Source: Sinotaia quadrata (lineage: Eukaryota > Mollusca > Gastropoda > Architaenioglossa > Viviparidae). Taken from it: 64,000 nucleotides of DNA. The notes under the pieces were generated by a model. It did not search any database. It was not told where the DNA came from and saw only the letters and a program-made list of their open reading frames with translations. The stretch covers positions 50,286,164-50,350,163 of the forward strand of contig CM054177.1 in assembly GCA_028829895.1 (NCBI GenBank). Direction: 5' to 3'. Position numbers and translations under genes: made by a program. Position 1 is the stretch's first letter. Every line of letters begins with the position of its first letter. Of this stretch, positions 45,469 to 56,999 are shown piece after piece.

Positions 45469-45685
45469 CTGATTCTTACTGTCTTAATAGGACACGGCAG
45501 AGCTAGTCCTGAGACACTGCCTTTTCTGTTGACAGCAAATGCCCTAGTTTGTCGTTGATGAGATCTATTAGGACTGGAAATTATTTTAAAAGCATAATTT
45601 AACAGTGCATTAAAATATTACAGTTCCAAGCAGAGCACCTGAGCTCGACTGTGATCGAAGGACTGCAAATAGATTTGAATGCAGC
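45469..45685. other. Unique spacer
   Basis: No supported feature. Confidence 0.35.
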
Positions 45686-45772
45686 ATGACTCGGATATAC
45701 TTCAGCATGACTCCGGATATACTTCAGAATGACTCCGGATATACTTCAGAATGACTCCGGATATACTTCAGT
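45686..45772. repeat. Short minisatellite, 22-bp unit, about 4 copies
   Basis: ATGACTCCGGATATACTTCA repeats at 22 bp. The first copy is diverged. Confidence 0.95.
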
Positions 45773-45839
45773 AGACTAATAAGTATGTCTATATATGAGC
45801 CTATACAATGACCAGTAATACATGGTTTAATTTGTACGT

Positions 45840-46255
45840 CTACCATAGACAGAGGAAATTACCTCTCCACCTATGGCAATTCATTTAATACAGGAAATTA
45901 ACTCCCCACCAACGGTATGTCCCTTAGAACCGGAGCTTTACCCAACGCCTATATTATATCTATCAAAACACGAAACCAACTCCACATCTAAGGTATGTCC
46001 ATTAAAACAAGAAATCTACCACATACCTGGGTATATCCACTAAAACAAGAAATCAACTCCACATCTACCACATGGTATGTGAATTAAACAAGAAATCAAC
46101 CACACAAATAATGTATGTCGATTAAAACAGGAAATCAAGCCCACACATATATTATACCTATTAAAAGAAGAAATCAACCCCATACCATTTAAAAAAGAAA
46201 ACAACCCTACACCCCTGTTATGTCCATTAAAACAAGAAATCAACCCCACACTGTT
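45840..46255. repeat. Degenerate minisatellite, about 35-45-bp unit
   Basis: TATGTCCATTAAAACAAGAA and ATCAACCCCACAC words recur about ten times with variable spacing. Confidence 0.82.
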
Positions 46256-46960
46256 AGAATGTATTTATAGCGTGTATAATATTATTACAACGTGTTTATT
46301 GCGTATGTAACTTTGTTAGAATGTGTTTGTGCATGAGTAACATTATTAGAACAAGTTTATTGTGTGTGTAACATTGTTAGAACGTGTTTGTGATTGTGTA
46401 ATATTGTTAGAACGTGTTTAGGCAAGTGTAACATTATAGAACGTGTCTGTGTATGTGTAACATTGTTAGAACGTGTATATGTATGTGTAACATTATTAGA
46501 ACTTGTATGTGCATGTGTAATATTGTTAGGATATGTCTAGGCAAGTGTAACATTGTTAGAACGTGTCTGTGAATGTGTAACATTGTTAGAACGTGTCTGT
46601 ATATGTGGAATATTATTAGAACTTGTCTGTGTATGTGTAACATTGTTAGAATATGTCTCCGTGTGTAACATTGTCTGAGTATGTATGTGCGCGTGTAGTA
46701 TTGTTAGAATGTGTCTGTGTGTATGTGTAACATTGTTAGAATCGGTCTCTCTGTGTAACAATGTCACAATATGTGTGTGCAACTTTGATATTTATAGCTC
46801 CTATGTGTGTGTAACATTGTCCGAATATTTCTGTGCATGTGTACCATAGTTAGAATGTGTGTTTGTGCTTTGGTATTATAGAGCCTATGTTTCTGTAGCA
46901 GTGTCGGAATATGTATATGCTTGTGTAGCATTGTTAGTACGAAGTCTGGTGGAGTGGATT
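46256..46960. repeat. Minisatellite, about 30-bp unit, more than 20 copies
   Basis: AACATTGTTAGAACGTGTCT plus GTGTATGTGT makes a unit of about 30 bp, cleanest at 46430-46660 and eroded at both ends. The same type of unit reappears at 48310. Confidence 0.93.
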
Positions 46961-47509
46961 ATCATGATATATAATGGATAGTGTAAATGCACCCCTCCTC
47001 CCCCGTATTAACTAAAAGTATAGGCAGAATCCATATTCGAGGATTGGACCACAGAGTAACTATGGATGAGTTAATAAATATAAGAGAGATAGTAGTCTAA
47101 CAGCTCTAGCCCCCAGCCAACCAACAATCCTGGTTATTTAGAAGACAGAAGATGTAAATATAAAATAAACTACAGTGTGATTCTAGTGGCAAACTATTTG
47201 TTAATAAATAAACATTAGTTATAAGTGCGATTACGATTGGAACTATAATTATGATGCAATAATGTCAATTTTCAAATAATCATTGAAATGACCAGAATTG
47301 CGGAGTTCTGGCATGTAACTCATGGATAATTCCAATAATAAAAAGTAATGGCAGAATATCAATGACAGCAGCAAAGGTTGCTGACTTATCTCTGTTGTTC
47401 AGTAGAGGTCAGTCCTCCTTCAGACCATGTTTGACGGGCACACATGGGACCAGATGCTCTTTGACACTGGTACCGGGGATTATGTCCTAGGTGCGTGCTG
47501 CTGCCTGAA
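46961..47509. other. Unique block with possible small exon-like patch
   Basis: Near 47424-47490 a GC-richer 67-bp segment lies between a pyrimidine-rich AG (47422-47423) and a GTGCGT donor-like site (47491). The plus frame inside reads MFDGHTWDQMLFDTGTGDYV. I recognise no family. It may be chance. The remainder is AT-rich. Confidence 0.15.
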
Positions 47510-47570
47510 GAAAAGGGGTGAAGAAGAAAAGGGGTGAAGAAGAAAAGGGGTGAAGAAGAAAAGGGGTCTC
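47510..47570. repeat. Short tandem repeat, 16-bp unit, 4 copies
   Basis: GAAGAAGAAAAGGGGT repeats perfectly about four times. Confidence 0.96.
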
Positions 47571-48309
47571 TTTTACCACGAGTTCGCCCTAGCCACAGAC
47601 AAAACAAAACATTCATCATAACTACTGGTTAAAACACTAGGTTATTCAGCAGGACGACATGAAAGGATGTGATAAGTCATTAGTTGACATGACATGACAC
47701 GACACTCCACCGAGTCCTTATACAAATTAATTAAATGTATAGTATTTAATCGCATGTACAATATTTAACACAATCAACAATTATATTAATAGTGTTAAAA
47801 GAACATTCATGTATATAACATAGTCAATGTGTGTGATACAGTTTACTCTTATCAATAAGACATTTAGTTGAATACATTAATCACACAAAGAAACAAGTAG
47901 TAAACATTGATGTATCTACTATAATGAAAGAGTTTCAAGTTTTTGGTGTGTGCACTGTTTTTAAATCATTCACTCATGGTTCTGAGAAAATTGAAAAGAA
48001 TTTACTCCAAGAATCATAGTTGAAAACTCACTAGCAATTTGTGGAAATAGAAAAAGTTAGAAACCTTTCTAACCAAATTAGTTATTAAACCCGTCCACGC
48101 CGCATTGCAGGCAGCATGTTAACGTCTCACCACATCAGAAGTAATCTAGGCTTACACTGAGGTTGAAACGTGAGGTTCAATTTCGGTTTCTGATATATTT
48201 TGGGGCGCGTTTAGGCAGCTACTCTAAGAGTATTGATAGAATCTTAATGCAAGCAGTATTTGTTATTTAAAAATTTATTTATAAAGGAGACGGTAGTCAG
48301 AAAATGCGT
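47571..48309. other. Unique AT-rich spacer
   Basis: No gene or array is seen. Confidence 0.4.
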
Positions 48310-48640
48310 AAGATGTGTCTGTACATGTATAGCATTATTAGAATGTGCATCACTGCATGTATACCATTGTCAAAATGTGTATGTGCATGTATACCATTGT
48401 CAAAATGTGTATGTGCATGTATACCATTGTCAAATTGTGTCTGTACATGTATACCATTGTCAAAATGTGTATGTGCATGTATACCATTGTCAAATTGTGT
48501 CTGTACATGTATAACATTGTTAGAATATGCAACACAATATGTTTGTATATATGTAACATTGTTTGATTGTGCATCTCTGCATGTGTAGCATAGTTAGAAT
48601 GTGTCTGTTTGTGTATAACATTGTTAGTGTGTGTATAAGT
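48310..48640. repeat. Minisatellite, 30-bp unit, about 11 copies
   Basis: GTATGTGCATGTATACCATT plus GTCAAAATGT makes 30 bp, with CAAATTGTGTCTGTACATG variants alternating. The unit is related to the 46256-46960 array: ACATTGTTAGAATGTGTCTG versus CCATTGTCAAAATGTGTATG. Methionine/tyrosine/cysteine-rich frames on both strands are repeat translation. Confidence 0.95.
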
Positions 48641-49784
48641 GTGTGTATGTGTATGTGAATATAATTTTGTGTAATTTAGGAATTGTTCTTGTACACCTTC
48701 TAGCTTAAATCAGTACACGTATAAGCAAAATAAATTTAAAAGACTGCAACCCAGCTTAAATTTTAAAAAAAAACAGCTATTATCTTTTGATGATTCTTCA
48801 TAAACACGCTATGTAAATCTGAAAATAAAATTATTCTTGTAATATAAATTTCAAACAAACTTGCAAGAACATTTTATTTTGTTTTAGTTAAAAATAATGA
48901 ATGTTATTTCACTATTTATTTCTGACAACACCTAATTTAGCATTCATTTAGCATGCCTTTCAGTAAGCACTTTTTTTCCAAACTCGACTATCAACTTCTT
49001 TGAAAGTAGTTCGTTTGTTGGATGTTGTTTTTTTCCTGAAACGAATATTATCAACACAAAACATAGTCGTACATATACACGTACGTCTCATCTCTGCATG
49101 TGGTTTTCTCCCTTTCTCTGCGTGTGGTTTTCTCCCTTTCTCTCTTCCTCTCTCGTCCTCTCTTGAAGGATAAAAGAACTGTTCCAGCCTTTCCCGGTTT
49201 CTACAACATATTGATTGCCACACGGAAGAAAGGAAAGAGAAAAGGAAAGCTCGCATAAAGCCCTTAAAGATTACCCTACCCACGAAATTACTCCACCCAG
49301 TCTTGAGCTTAGAAACTTCTGGGGGAACCCCATGAGATGTATGTTATTACGTTCAGTGTTGAGGAAGACACAGAAGGGGAAATAATAATTAAAGATTTTC
49401 TCGTAAGTGGGCAGATAATTATAGCAGCACGCAAGCTAGGGGATACAAATATTGCATGTGACTCCGATGACTCAGTACGGTCACAGTTGCAATGATTACG
49501 CATTGGAGTATTTTGTTAAATACTGCGATAGAAAATATAAATATATGGCCACAGTTACAATTGCAGTTTGTCGTTAAATACTGCGATAGAAAATATAGAT
49601 GATTTTGCAATAGTAAAAAGGATGCATTGATAGAAATGGTTTCGAGACTGAAGGGTAAAAATATATGCACATGTTTATTGGTGGTCTCGAGAGTGTGCGG
49701 CAAAAGTAACTGTAACGCATTTTGTTTCGAATATATCTCCACTTGGTATGTCTTTGTGTAAGATTCCTGAACACTTAACGGTGC
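48641..49784. other. Unique block, no gene supported
   Basis: AT-rich DNA with a two-copy GTGGTTTTCTCCCTTTCTCT duplication near 49100-49145 and a roughly 76-bp spaced near-duplicate (AAATACTGCGATAGAAAATA) at 49518 and 49594. Frames of 60-107 codons are unrecognised. Confidence 0.45.
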
Positions 49785-50160
49785 ATGCGGTCTCTAGCAT
49801 TCTCTAAGTCTCTCTAACATTGGCTAAGTCTTTATAACATTCTCTAAGTCTCTCTAACATTGGCTAAGTCTTTATAACATTCGCTAAGTCTCTCTAACAT
49901 TCTCTAAGTCTCTCTAACATTGGCTAAGTCTTTATAACATTCGCTAAGTCTCTCTAACATTCACTAAGTCTCTCTAACATTCACTAAGTCTTTCCAACAT
50001 TCGCTAAGTCTCTCTAACATTCACTAAGTCTCTCTAACATTCACTAAGTCTCTCTAACATTCGCTAAGTATCTCTAACATTCACTAAGTCTCTCTAACAT
50101 TCACTAAGTCTCTCTAACATTCGCTAAGTATATCTAAAATTCGCAATGTTTCTATAGCAT
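49785..50160. repeat. Minisatellite, 20-bp unit, about 18 copies
   Basis: TCTCTAACATTCACTAAGTC repeats every 20 bp with TTGGC/TTCGC/TTCTC variants and occasional TTTATAACAT. Pairs and triplets of variants repeat together, indicating block duplications within the array. Confidence 0.97.
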
Positions 50161-50574
50161 TTCAAACAGTTCTTGAAATCATCCTACATTCCTGAAAATT
50201 GAAGAATATCACTTTGCTTTAACGTTTAGCAATCTTAGATTGTACTATTGCTTTGATATCATTGAACTGGTTTTTATTTTAATTTTTTGCTATAATAGGT
50301 TTGCAAGTTCAGAGAGAAAGGAAAATGTGACAAGATTTTGTTTTATTTTTAGTATGAAGATGAGTATTTAGATAAGAGAGTAATTTATATTAATTCCATT
50401 TAATATAACTTCATCGTCCTGTGGATCGAGGCATAAATAGTTAAGGAAATGCAAATCAAAAGAGTTGTGGTCTATCATCAGTTTCCCCACTCAGCTCTAG
50501 ATATTTATGCTCAAGATGCTGCCCTGACAATGCAGGACATTTTGCATTCACTCTCATTTGGTCCGACTTTCTTG
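50161..50574. other. Unique AT-rich spacer
   Basis: No supported feature. Confidence 0.35.
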
Positions 50575-50680
50575 CATGTGTGACGTTCTTAATAGTGTGA
50601 CATTCTTACGTGTGACTTTCTTGCATGTGTGACGTTCTTACGTGTGACATTCTTGCATGTGTGACGTTTTTACATCACAG
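50575..50680. repeat. Short irregular repeat, GTGTGACGTTCTT words
   Basis: TGTGACGTTCTT and TGTGACATTCTTGCA words alternate at about 13-18 bp over about 100 bp. Confidence 0.85.
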
Positions 50681-51094
50681 TCGCCCCCAATTGCATGACC
50701 TTGATTTCTTCCAATACACAAGGAAATGTGAAATGCAAAGAACATTTAACAAAGATTTTATAGTAAAAAGAGTATAATAAATTCTTCTTAACAGCTCACG
50801 CAATGGAGGAAATTAAATCAATTATACATACAGATCTAGTAGAAAAATAGCAAATTAATCATGTACAAAAAAAGTGAAAAAATTACAAATTCTAAACATT
50901 ATTGCATATTCTAAAACTAACCAGAGTCTCAAGATCATAACTTCATTGTCCTTGTGTATTGAAGTAAGAATGTTCATGAATGGAGTCCATCACTTTAAAT
51001 GAGAAATTCCAGCACATTATTGCTCTCAGTACAAATGTGATAAATGACAATATTCATCGTAATCAGTTTAGTTTATACTATTAATATCTTCGTT
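50681..51094. other. Unique AT-rich spacer
   Basis: No supported feature. Confidence 0.35.
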
Positions 51095-51290
51095 CACAAG
51101 ATGTCAGTTAAAAATAAAATATTATTAGAGTTACCAGAGTAAAGAGATGATTTCAGCTAAAAATCAAATATTATTACAGTTACCAGAGTAAAGAGATGGT
51201 TTCAGCTAAAAATCAAATATTATTACAGTTACCAGAGTAAAGAGATGGTTTCAGCTAAAAATCAAATATTATTACAGTTACCAGAGATGT
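51095..51290. repeat. Minisatellite, 49-bp unit, about 4 copies
   Basis: AAATCAAATATTATTACAGT followed by TACCAGAGTAAAGAGATGGT repeats every 49 bp. Copies are nearly identical. Confidence 0.95.
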
Positions 51291-52388
51291 GTAGTAAACT
51301 GCACAATCGCTTCGGACATTGACAATACATGAAATATATTGGAAAAGATAAGATAGTCAATTAAAAAGTATTTGACAGTGGTAGTTGTATTCTTGCCATT
51401 CGTCAATAGCGTACAGTAGCTCTGGGCAGTTTCCAATTCATTGAGTTTCTTTAAAGCAGTCATCGAGCAAGACATCAAATGCAGGCAGTAAAGTGGGCGA
51501 AGGAATGAACCAAGCGTGGAGGAAAGTTACTACAAGAACACAGGATGTATAAGAGAACACCATTGCTTTTATATCCCAGAATATACAGCAAAGGATTAAT
51601 GCCTAAATGCCTACCGTTCATAAAGGTCTATTTCGATGACTGTTTTTCTATCTCAGATTAAAAGTTACTTTATCAGTCTTAAAGTTTTGTTACAAAAGTC
51701 CATTTCTCTGTCAGCTGAACAACTGGCATGAAGCTGAATCATTAAATAACACCAGGTAAAATATATATTGTGTAAAGTTCAAATATTTACACTATTTTTT
51801 CATAAAGATGCAGTATATATTTACATATACATATATCCTTCCAATAATTCTAAACATTACTGTTATGGGTTCACGAAAATATACTTGCATAACTATCCAA
51901 TAGTTGCCTTCTACATAAGCCATAAATTACATGGAATTAACAACACAATATTTCTAAGTTCTAACAACTCTGAGCATTTTTTGCCCTCAGAATACCCTTG
52001 TAACTCTTCCACATGTTCCAAATGAAATTCTAGCCTCTGCTTCTAGTGACGTTTGGGCGGAGAATAATGCATTTGCAAAGCTCTGTCCCTAATGCTGGAT
52101 TCTATGTTGCAATCTGATTGGTTAGAGTTAGTACTCGGTCTTTGGTTATTGGTCACCTTGTAGGTTCTACCATGTCTGTTACTTTTCAAGCCTTTGAAAA
52201 TATTTCTCACAGTATGTGCCAACACACGTGTCGGTCAGGACTTAAACCCAATTTGAGTGATGAACATTTGACTATTGAGCTGTCTTATAGTCATACCCAT
52301 GTCCAGTCTAACATCCCTAGCAAACACTACTTAAATCTAATTTGAGGGTCGCTCATTATGGTCAACAAAAATTTGCTAATCTTACTCA
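51291..52388. other. Unique block, possible CCAAT/CRE-like cluster, no gene
   Basis: Around 52048-52165 there are a TGACGTTTGGGCGG word and inverted CCAAT motifs (ATTGGTTAG, TTATTGGTCAC). This resembles a promoter, but no supported coding exon lies on either side. The other frames are unrecognised. Confidence 0.3.
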
Positions 52389-52496
52389 CAGCGTTACTGG
52401 CTAATCCGTTTTCCCTTAACACATTATGACATAATAATTACTCAATCAGCGTTACTGGCTAATCCGTTTTCTCTTAACACATTATGACATAATGCT
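52389..52496. repeat. Tandem duplication, 58-bp unit, 2 copies
   Basis: CAGCGTTACTGGCTAATCCG begins at 52389 and 52447. The second copy is incomplete at its right end. Confidence 0.92.
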
Positions 52497-52614
52497 CTCC
52501 AAAGTGCTCTTTGAACTCATACAACTTAAACTAATCCAAAATAAAACTCATGCATGTGCATTAACCAAGACTGAAAATTCACAACTTTTAAATTCTGTGT
52601 AAAAGCGTTAATAT

Positions 52615-52850
52615 AGGATATATGTACTATGCATTTTACGATACCAACATCCGTACTATGCATTTTACGTTACTATCATCTGTACTATGCATTTTACGTT
52701 ACTAACATATGTACTATGCATTTTACGTTACTATCATCTGTACTATGCATTTACGTTCCTAGCATATGTACTATGTATTTTACGTTACTAACATATGCAC
52801 TATGCATTTTACGTTACCAAAATTTGTATTATGCATTACATTATCAGCAA
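52615..52850. repeat. Minisatellite, about 29-bp unit, 8 copies
   Basis: TGTACTATGCATTTTACGTT plus ACTAACATA repeats at 28-30 bp with moderate divergence. Confidence 0.94.
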
Positions 52851-52949
52851 CTATACTAATATTATATTCTCAACTGATATATTATGTATTACATTATCAG
52901 CACATGCAGTACTACTTATAAATATAAAGTCTAGAGGATTTTTACACAT

Positions 52950-53250
52950 ACACAGGTGGTCAGCTGTATTGGACTGGTCCAATATCAAGTTCAGCACTGG
53001 AGAATCCTTCAAAGAGGACCAGGTTGTGTAACCTCCCACCCCACCCCCCCAGTCTATGTTTTTGTCTACGAGACCCAACCTAAACCCAAGTGGTCAGCTG
53101 CATTGGACTGCATCCAATATCAAGTTCAGCACCAAGTGAGCATCTCTGGTGTGTGTGCAACTCCCCCCACTCTACGTTGGGTATTTTTGACTACGAGATC
53201 CACAGGTGGTCAGCTCTATTGGACTGTGTCCATTATCAAGCTCAGCAGCA
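52950..53250. repeat. Long-unit tandem repeat, about 113-137 bp, 3 copies
   Basis: The core GTGGTCAGCTGTATTGGACT followed by CCAATATCAAGTTCAGCAC occurs at about 52955, 53090 and 53207. Each is followed by CCCC-rich and TACGAGA-CC words. Intervals differ because the internal C-run varies. Overlapping frames of 76-100 codons are repeat-derived. Confidence 0.85.
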
Positions 53251-53609
53251 GAGTGTAAATGCTTCGAGGATGTGCCAGTTGTGTGTGCACCCCCTAGTCT
53301 ATGTTTTGTTTACAACTTCACTTCAATTGTCTCCCTTGTTTCTGCACAACATTTCTAATATCCTTTTTTTTCGTCAGCCTGAAAAAACCTAATTTTAGAG
53401 GGATATGTGAGTAATTTCAGTTTAATTATTTAACAAAACATCATTGCACTTAGTTAGTAGGACATATTGGACTGTCATCTAATACAAAACAGAAACAAAC
53501 CACAAGATTATGAACACGCACTAGTGACAGCCATCATCATTCAAAAAGTTATGCAGTATATATATATAAATAAAAAACGGCTTTTTACTACTTCTTAAGC
53601 AAGAAGTTT
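53251..53609. other. Unique AT-rich spacer
   Basis: No supported feature. Confidence 0.35.
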
Positions 53610-53928
53610 CCACCTACAGAAAACATTATAGTATTATTTGTGTAAAGAGTAGAGTTTTACGACACCCTTTTAATCCTACAGAAAATATTATCGTATTATT
53701 TGTGTAAAGAGTAGAGTTTTACGACACCCTTTTAATCCTACAGAAAACATTATCGTATTATTTGTGTAAAGAGTAGAGTTTTACGACACCCTTTTAATCC
53801 TACAGAAAACATTATCGTATTATTTGTGTAAAGAGTAGAGCTTTACGACACCCTTTTAATCCTACAGAAAACATTATCGTATTATTTGTGTAAAGAGTAG
53901 AGTTTTACGACACCCTTTTAATCCACCA
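53610..53928. repeat. Near-perfect minisatellite, 62-bp unit, 5 copies
   Basis: AACATTATCGTATTATTTGT and GTAGAGTTTTACGACACCCT repeat every 62 bp with only one or two substitutions per copy. The array stops directly against dispersed element copy B. Confidence 0.96.
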
Positions 53929-53931
53929 AGT

Positions 53932-54036
53932 GATACTCATGTTGATCGTGTGGGAGAATTATTAATAATTATAAATTAACATTATCGATCACTTATAATT
54001 AGTTATGTGATGTTAATTAAAAATAATTATCATAAC
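53932..54036 (+). mobile_element. Dispersed element family 1, copy B (diverged)
   Basis: It shares with copy C, in order, CCAAGTGA, GAGAATTATTAATAA, ATAAATTA/ATAAATCA, ATCACTT-TAATTAGTTATGT and a TTAATTA-x-AATAAT-x-ATCATAAC tail. It is more diverged than copies A and C. Flanked by a 62-bp array on the left and a 45-bp array on the right. Confidence 0.75.
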
Positions 54037-54084
54037 GAGAGAAGTTGTGCCCAGAGAGGTGTCACATATTCAGTTTTCTAGACT

Positions 54085-54560
54085 GCATAGCTAGTTTAAA
54101 TTCTGTTTGCGGCGAAGATCCTTGACGCCTGCATAGCTAGTTTAAATTCTATTGCAGTGAAGATCCTTGACGCCTGCATAGCTAGTTTAAATTCTATTGC
54201 AGTGAAGATCCTTGACGCCTGCATAGCTAGTTTAAATTCTATTGCAGTGAAGATCATTGACGCCTGCATAACTAGTTTAAATTCTATTGCAGTGAAGATC
54301 ATTGACGCCTGCATAGCTAGTTTAAATTCTATTGCAGTGAAGATCATTGACGCCTGCATAACTAGTTTAAATTCTATTGCAGTGAAGATCCTTGACGCCT
54401 GCATAGCTAGTTTAAATTCTATTGCAGTGAAGATCCTTGACGCCTGCATAACTAGTTTAAATTCTATTGCAATGAAGATCCTTGACGCCTGTATAGTTAG
54501 TTTTAATTCTATTGCAATGAAGATCCTTGACGCCTGTATAGTTAGTTTTAAGTCTGTCGC
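54085..54560. repeat. Minisatellite, 45-bp unit, about 10 copies
   Basis: CATAGCTAGTTTAAATTCTA plus TTGCAGTGAAGATCCTTGACGCCTG-type sequence makes 45 bp. Variants CATT/CCTT and ATAGCT/ATAACT alternate in pairs. As 45 is 15 codons, a 166-codon plus frame and a 117-codon minus frame cross the array. Differences between copies are mostly non-synonymous in the plus frame, which argues against protein selection. A decayed extra copy lies at 54640-54700. Confidence 0.96.
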
Positions 54561-55944
54561 GAAAAATCATAGATACTGCTGCAATGTTAAGATTTTTGTC
54601 TTAGATACAAAAACCTGCGGACGGACGGAGGCCTATCATCGACGCCTGCTTTGCTAGTTTTAAATTCTGTCGCGACAAAGATCATTCATGCCTACGCTGC
54701 AGTGTTAAGATTTGAAGTCTTAGATACTAAGCCAGCGGTCGAGCTGAGGCGTGTTAATGCAAAGCAACCAATCGGTAAGAATGGAGTTACTTTTGTTTTG
54801 TTTTCTTGTGTTTCCATAATAGCTGCGATGCTGACAGCTCTAGTTCGGGATCAAAGACGACAATTAGACATTTGTTGAAGGACTTTATTTTCCGCGGAAT
54901 TGTCTTGCACAGTGAAAATAGCTCACTATAATATTGTGTGCAGAAAAAGAAATGCTTCTTCCTTTGCTACGTAGAGATTTGCGTTGCTCATTCTAGTACA
55001 AATATTAATCTTTAAAATAGATTTTAAATATAAATATATATATATAATATATATATACACTTGTTCGACATTTGCTCATTATAAAGTTTGAAAATGTTCT
55101 TTCATAACACGTTTTATGCTGTGAATCTTAACATTTTAAAAATCCTTTTCTTACAAATGCAGTCTATCTACACTTTGAAAGCACTGTAGAAAGAAGATTG
55201 TTGTTTGCTGTGTGAAAAGGGAGATTATTAACAAGGATTGCATTATGTGTCATGTGCACTTTCAACAATGAACTGTTCTGCCATCAGCCTTTTTAGCGAA
55301 CAATATTAGGATTTGTTGCTTGTCTTAAATTATATTTCTGAGATATTTCCAGCATTTGCATTATTTTCAGTGATGAAAGATACTTTTGCCGTGTCACAGT
55401 AGTAGGATAGTCATTCTTGCAGGATTGATAGAAGATGTACTTGTTTCACAGTAATAGGATATTCATTGATATGATTGTTAGATTATATACTCGTTGTGTA
55501 CCGGTCATAGGATCGTTAATTTCGAGGAAATATGTTCACAAATGCACTGATATTTAGAAATACTGTGAGAGAATGGGACACAATGGAGCAAACAACCACG
55601 GTTACTATTGTTTTTTTAAAAATCTTCTTTACTCTAATAATAATATACTTTTAACGTTTATCGTCAAGAAAGTTTTCTATTGTACACACAATTCAACAAT
55701 ATGCATATCAAAACATTCATACACAAGAGCACACTCGCTCACATTTCTACGTGTACGTTGAAAAGAGCAGTAATTTTCTGATCAATTACATAAAATAAAA
55801 TTATTGTCATTTATATTTAACTAACGTTCATTGAAACGTTTGTCATACGTCTTTCAATTAATTTAAAAAACTTTGGATAAAGGTTTACTTCCCCTAGTCT
55901 GAACCCTTCTCTTTTTGCTCTTAAAGTAATAGCATTTTTAGTGA

Positions 55945-55948
<4 letters not shown>
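54561..55948. other. Unique block, no gene supported
   Basis: 54560-54890 is GC-richer and contains one isolated decayed copy of the 45-bp unit. The remainder is AT-rich, with a TATATA run near 55030-55060. No recognised coding sequence. Confidence 0.4.
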
Positions 55949-56028
<80 letters not shown>

Positions 56029-56029
56029 G
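55949..56029. repeat. (GAAA)n microsatellite
   Basis: A perfect (GAAA)n tract of about 80 bp. The poly-phenylalanine/leucine/serine minus frame is repeat translation. Confidence 0.98.
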
Positions 56030-56389
56030 GGGTAAAATAAATTGAAACCTACAAGTGGTGGAGTTGAAAACTAACACTGAGTGATTTAAACTGTCGGCTT
56101 GAGAACGGTTTAAACCTAATATGAGACTAGCCACTCACAAGTGTCAGATGACGGATGGGCAAGGAACATAGGCACGACCAAATAAGGAGACGGGGAAAGG
56201 GGAAAGAGAGAAAGAGATGGGGGGGGGGAAGTGAGTGAGTAAACCTTATATACATACAGAAAGCAGATTAGTAGATGTCATATTCGGGTTTCGTGAATTG
56301 TTTGAAGCCATCTGCACTTTATCAATGAAGGAGATAGAATACTTAAGGTTAGGAAGCATGACAAGGAATACGATTGTCAGCGAGGTGTT
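56030..56389. other. Unique spacer leading into a repeat frame
   Basis: A run of nine or ten G lies near 56220. From about 56265 a plus frame with a fairly protein-like, non-repetitive stretch (ATG at 56325) continues without stop into the adjacent 30-bp array. Confidence 0.35.
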
Positions 56390-56870
56390 AGAAAGGTCTT
56401 CATCTTGTACGTACTGCTCAGAGAGGTCCTCATCTTGTACGTACTACTCAGAGAGGTCCTCATCTTGTATGTACTGCTCAGAGAGGCCCTCATCTTGTAC
56501 GTACTACTCAGAGAGGTCCTCATCTTGTATGTACTGCTCAGAGAGGCCCTCATCTTGTACGTACTACTCAGAGAGGCCCTCATCTTGTATGTACTGCTCA
56601 GAGAGGCCCTCATCTTGTACGTACTACTCAGAGAGGTCCTCATCTTGTACGTACTGCTCAGAGAGGCTCTTATCTTGTAAATACTGCTCAGAGAGGCCCT
56701 CATCTTGTAAGTACTGCTCAGAGAGGCTCTTATCTTGTAAGTACTGCTCAGAGAGGCTCTTATCTTGTAAGTACTGCTCAGAGAGGCACTCATCTTGTAA
56801 GTACTGCTCAGAGAGGCCCTCATCTTGTTCGTACTGCCAAAGACTGCCATCTTGTATGTGCTGTGTCAAG
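56390..56870. repeat. Minisatellite, 30-bp unit, 16 copies, with a 182-codon frame
   Basis: CCTCATCTTGTACGTACTGC plus TCAGAGAGGT makes a 30-bp unit. The left half alternates two unit variants (TACTGC and TACTAC), and the right half is a second sub-block with TTGTAAGTACTGC. A plus frame from ATG 56325 to 56873 encodes about 26 unique residues and then ten-residue repeats of the type SSCTYCSER, with a CxxC in most copies. Minus-strand frames are also open. Variation is largely non-synonymous, so a real protein is unproven. Confidence 0.95.
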
Positions 56871-56999
56871 TAAGGAGATACAATAGTGGGTAAGGGTAGG
56901 GAGGACGACAAAAATAGGATTGTTGAATAAATATTTGTTTTTGTTTCTACTATTGCTGTTGTTCGTTTCCTGAAAATATGCTTTTGTATACCCTCAAAT

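Noticed and set aside
54096..54657. 166-codon frame over the 45-bp array as a gene
   Set aside because: The frame is created by the stop-free 15-codon unit, and the minus strand is open too. Copy differences are mostly amino-acid changing.
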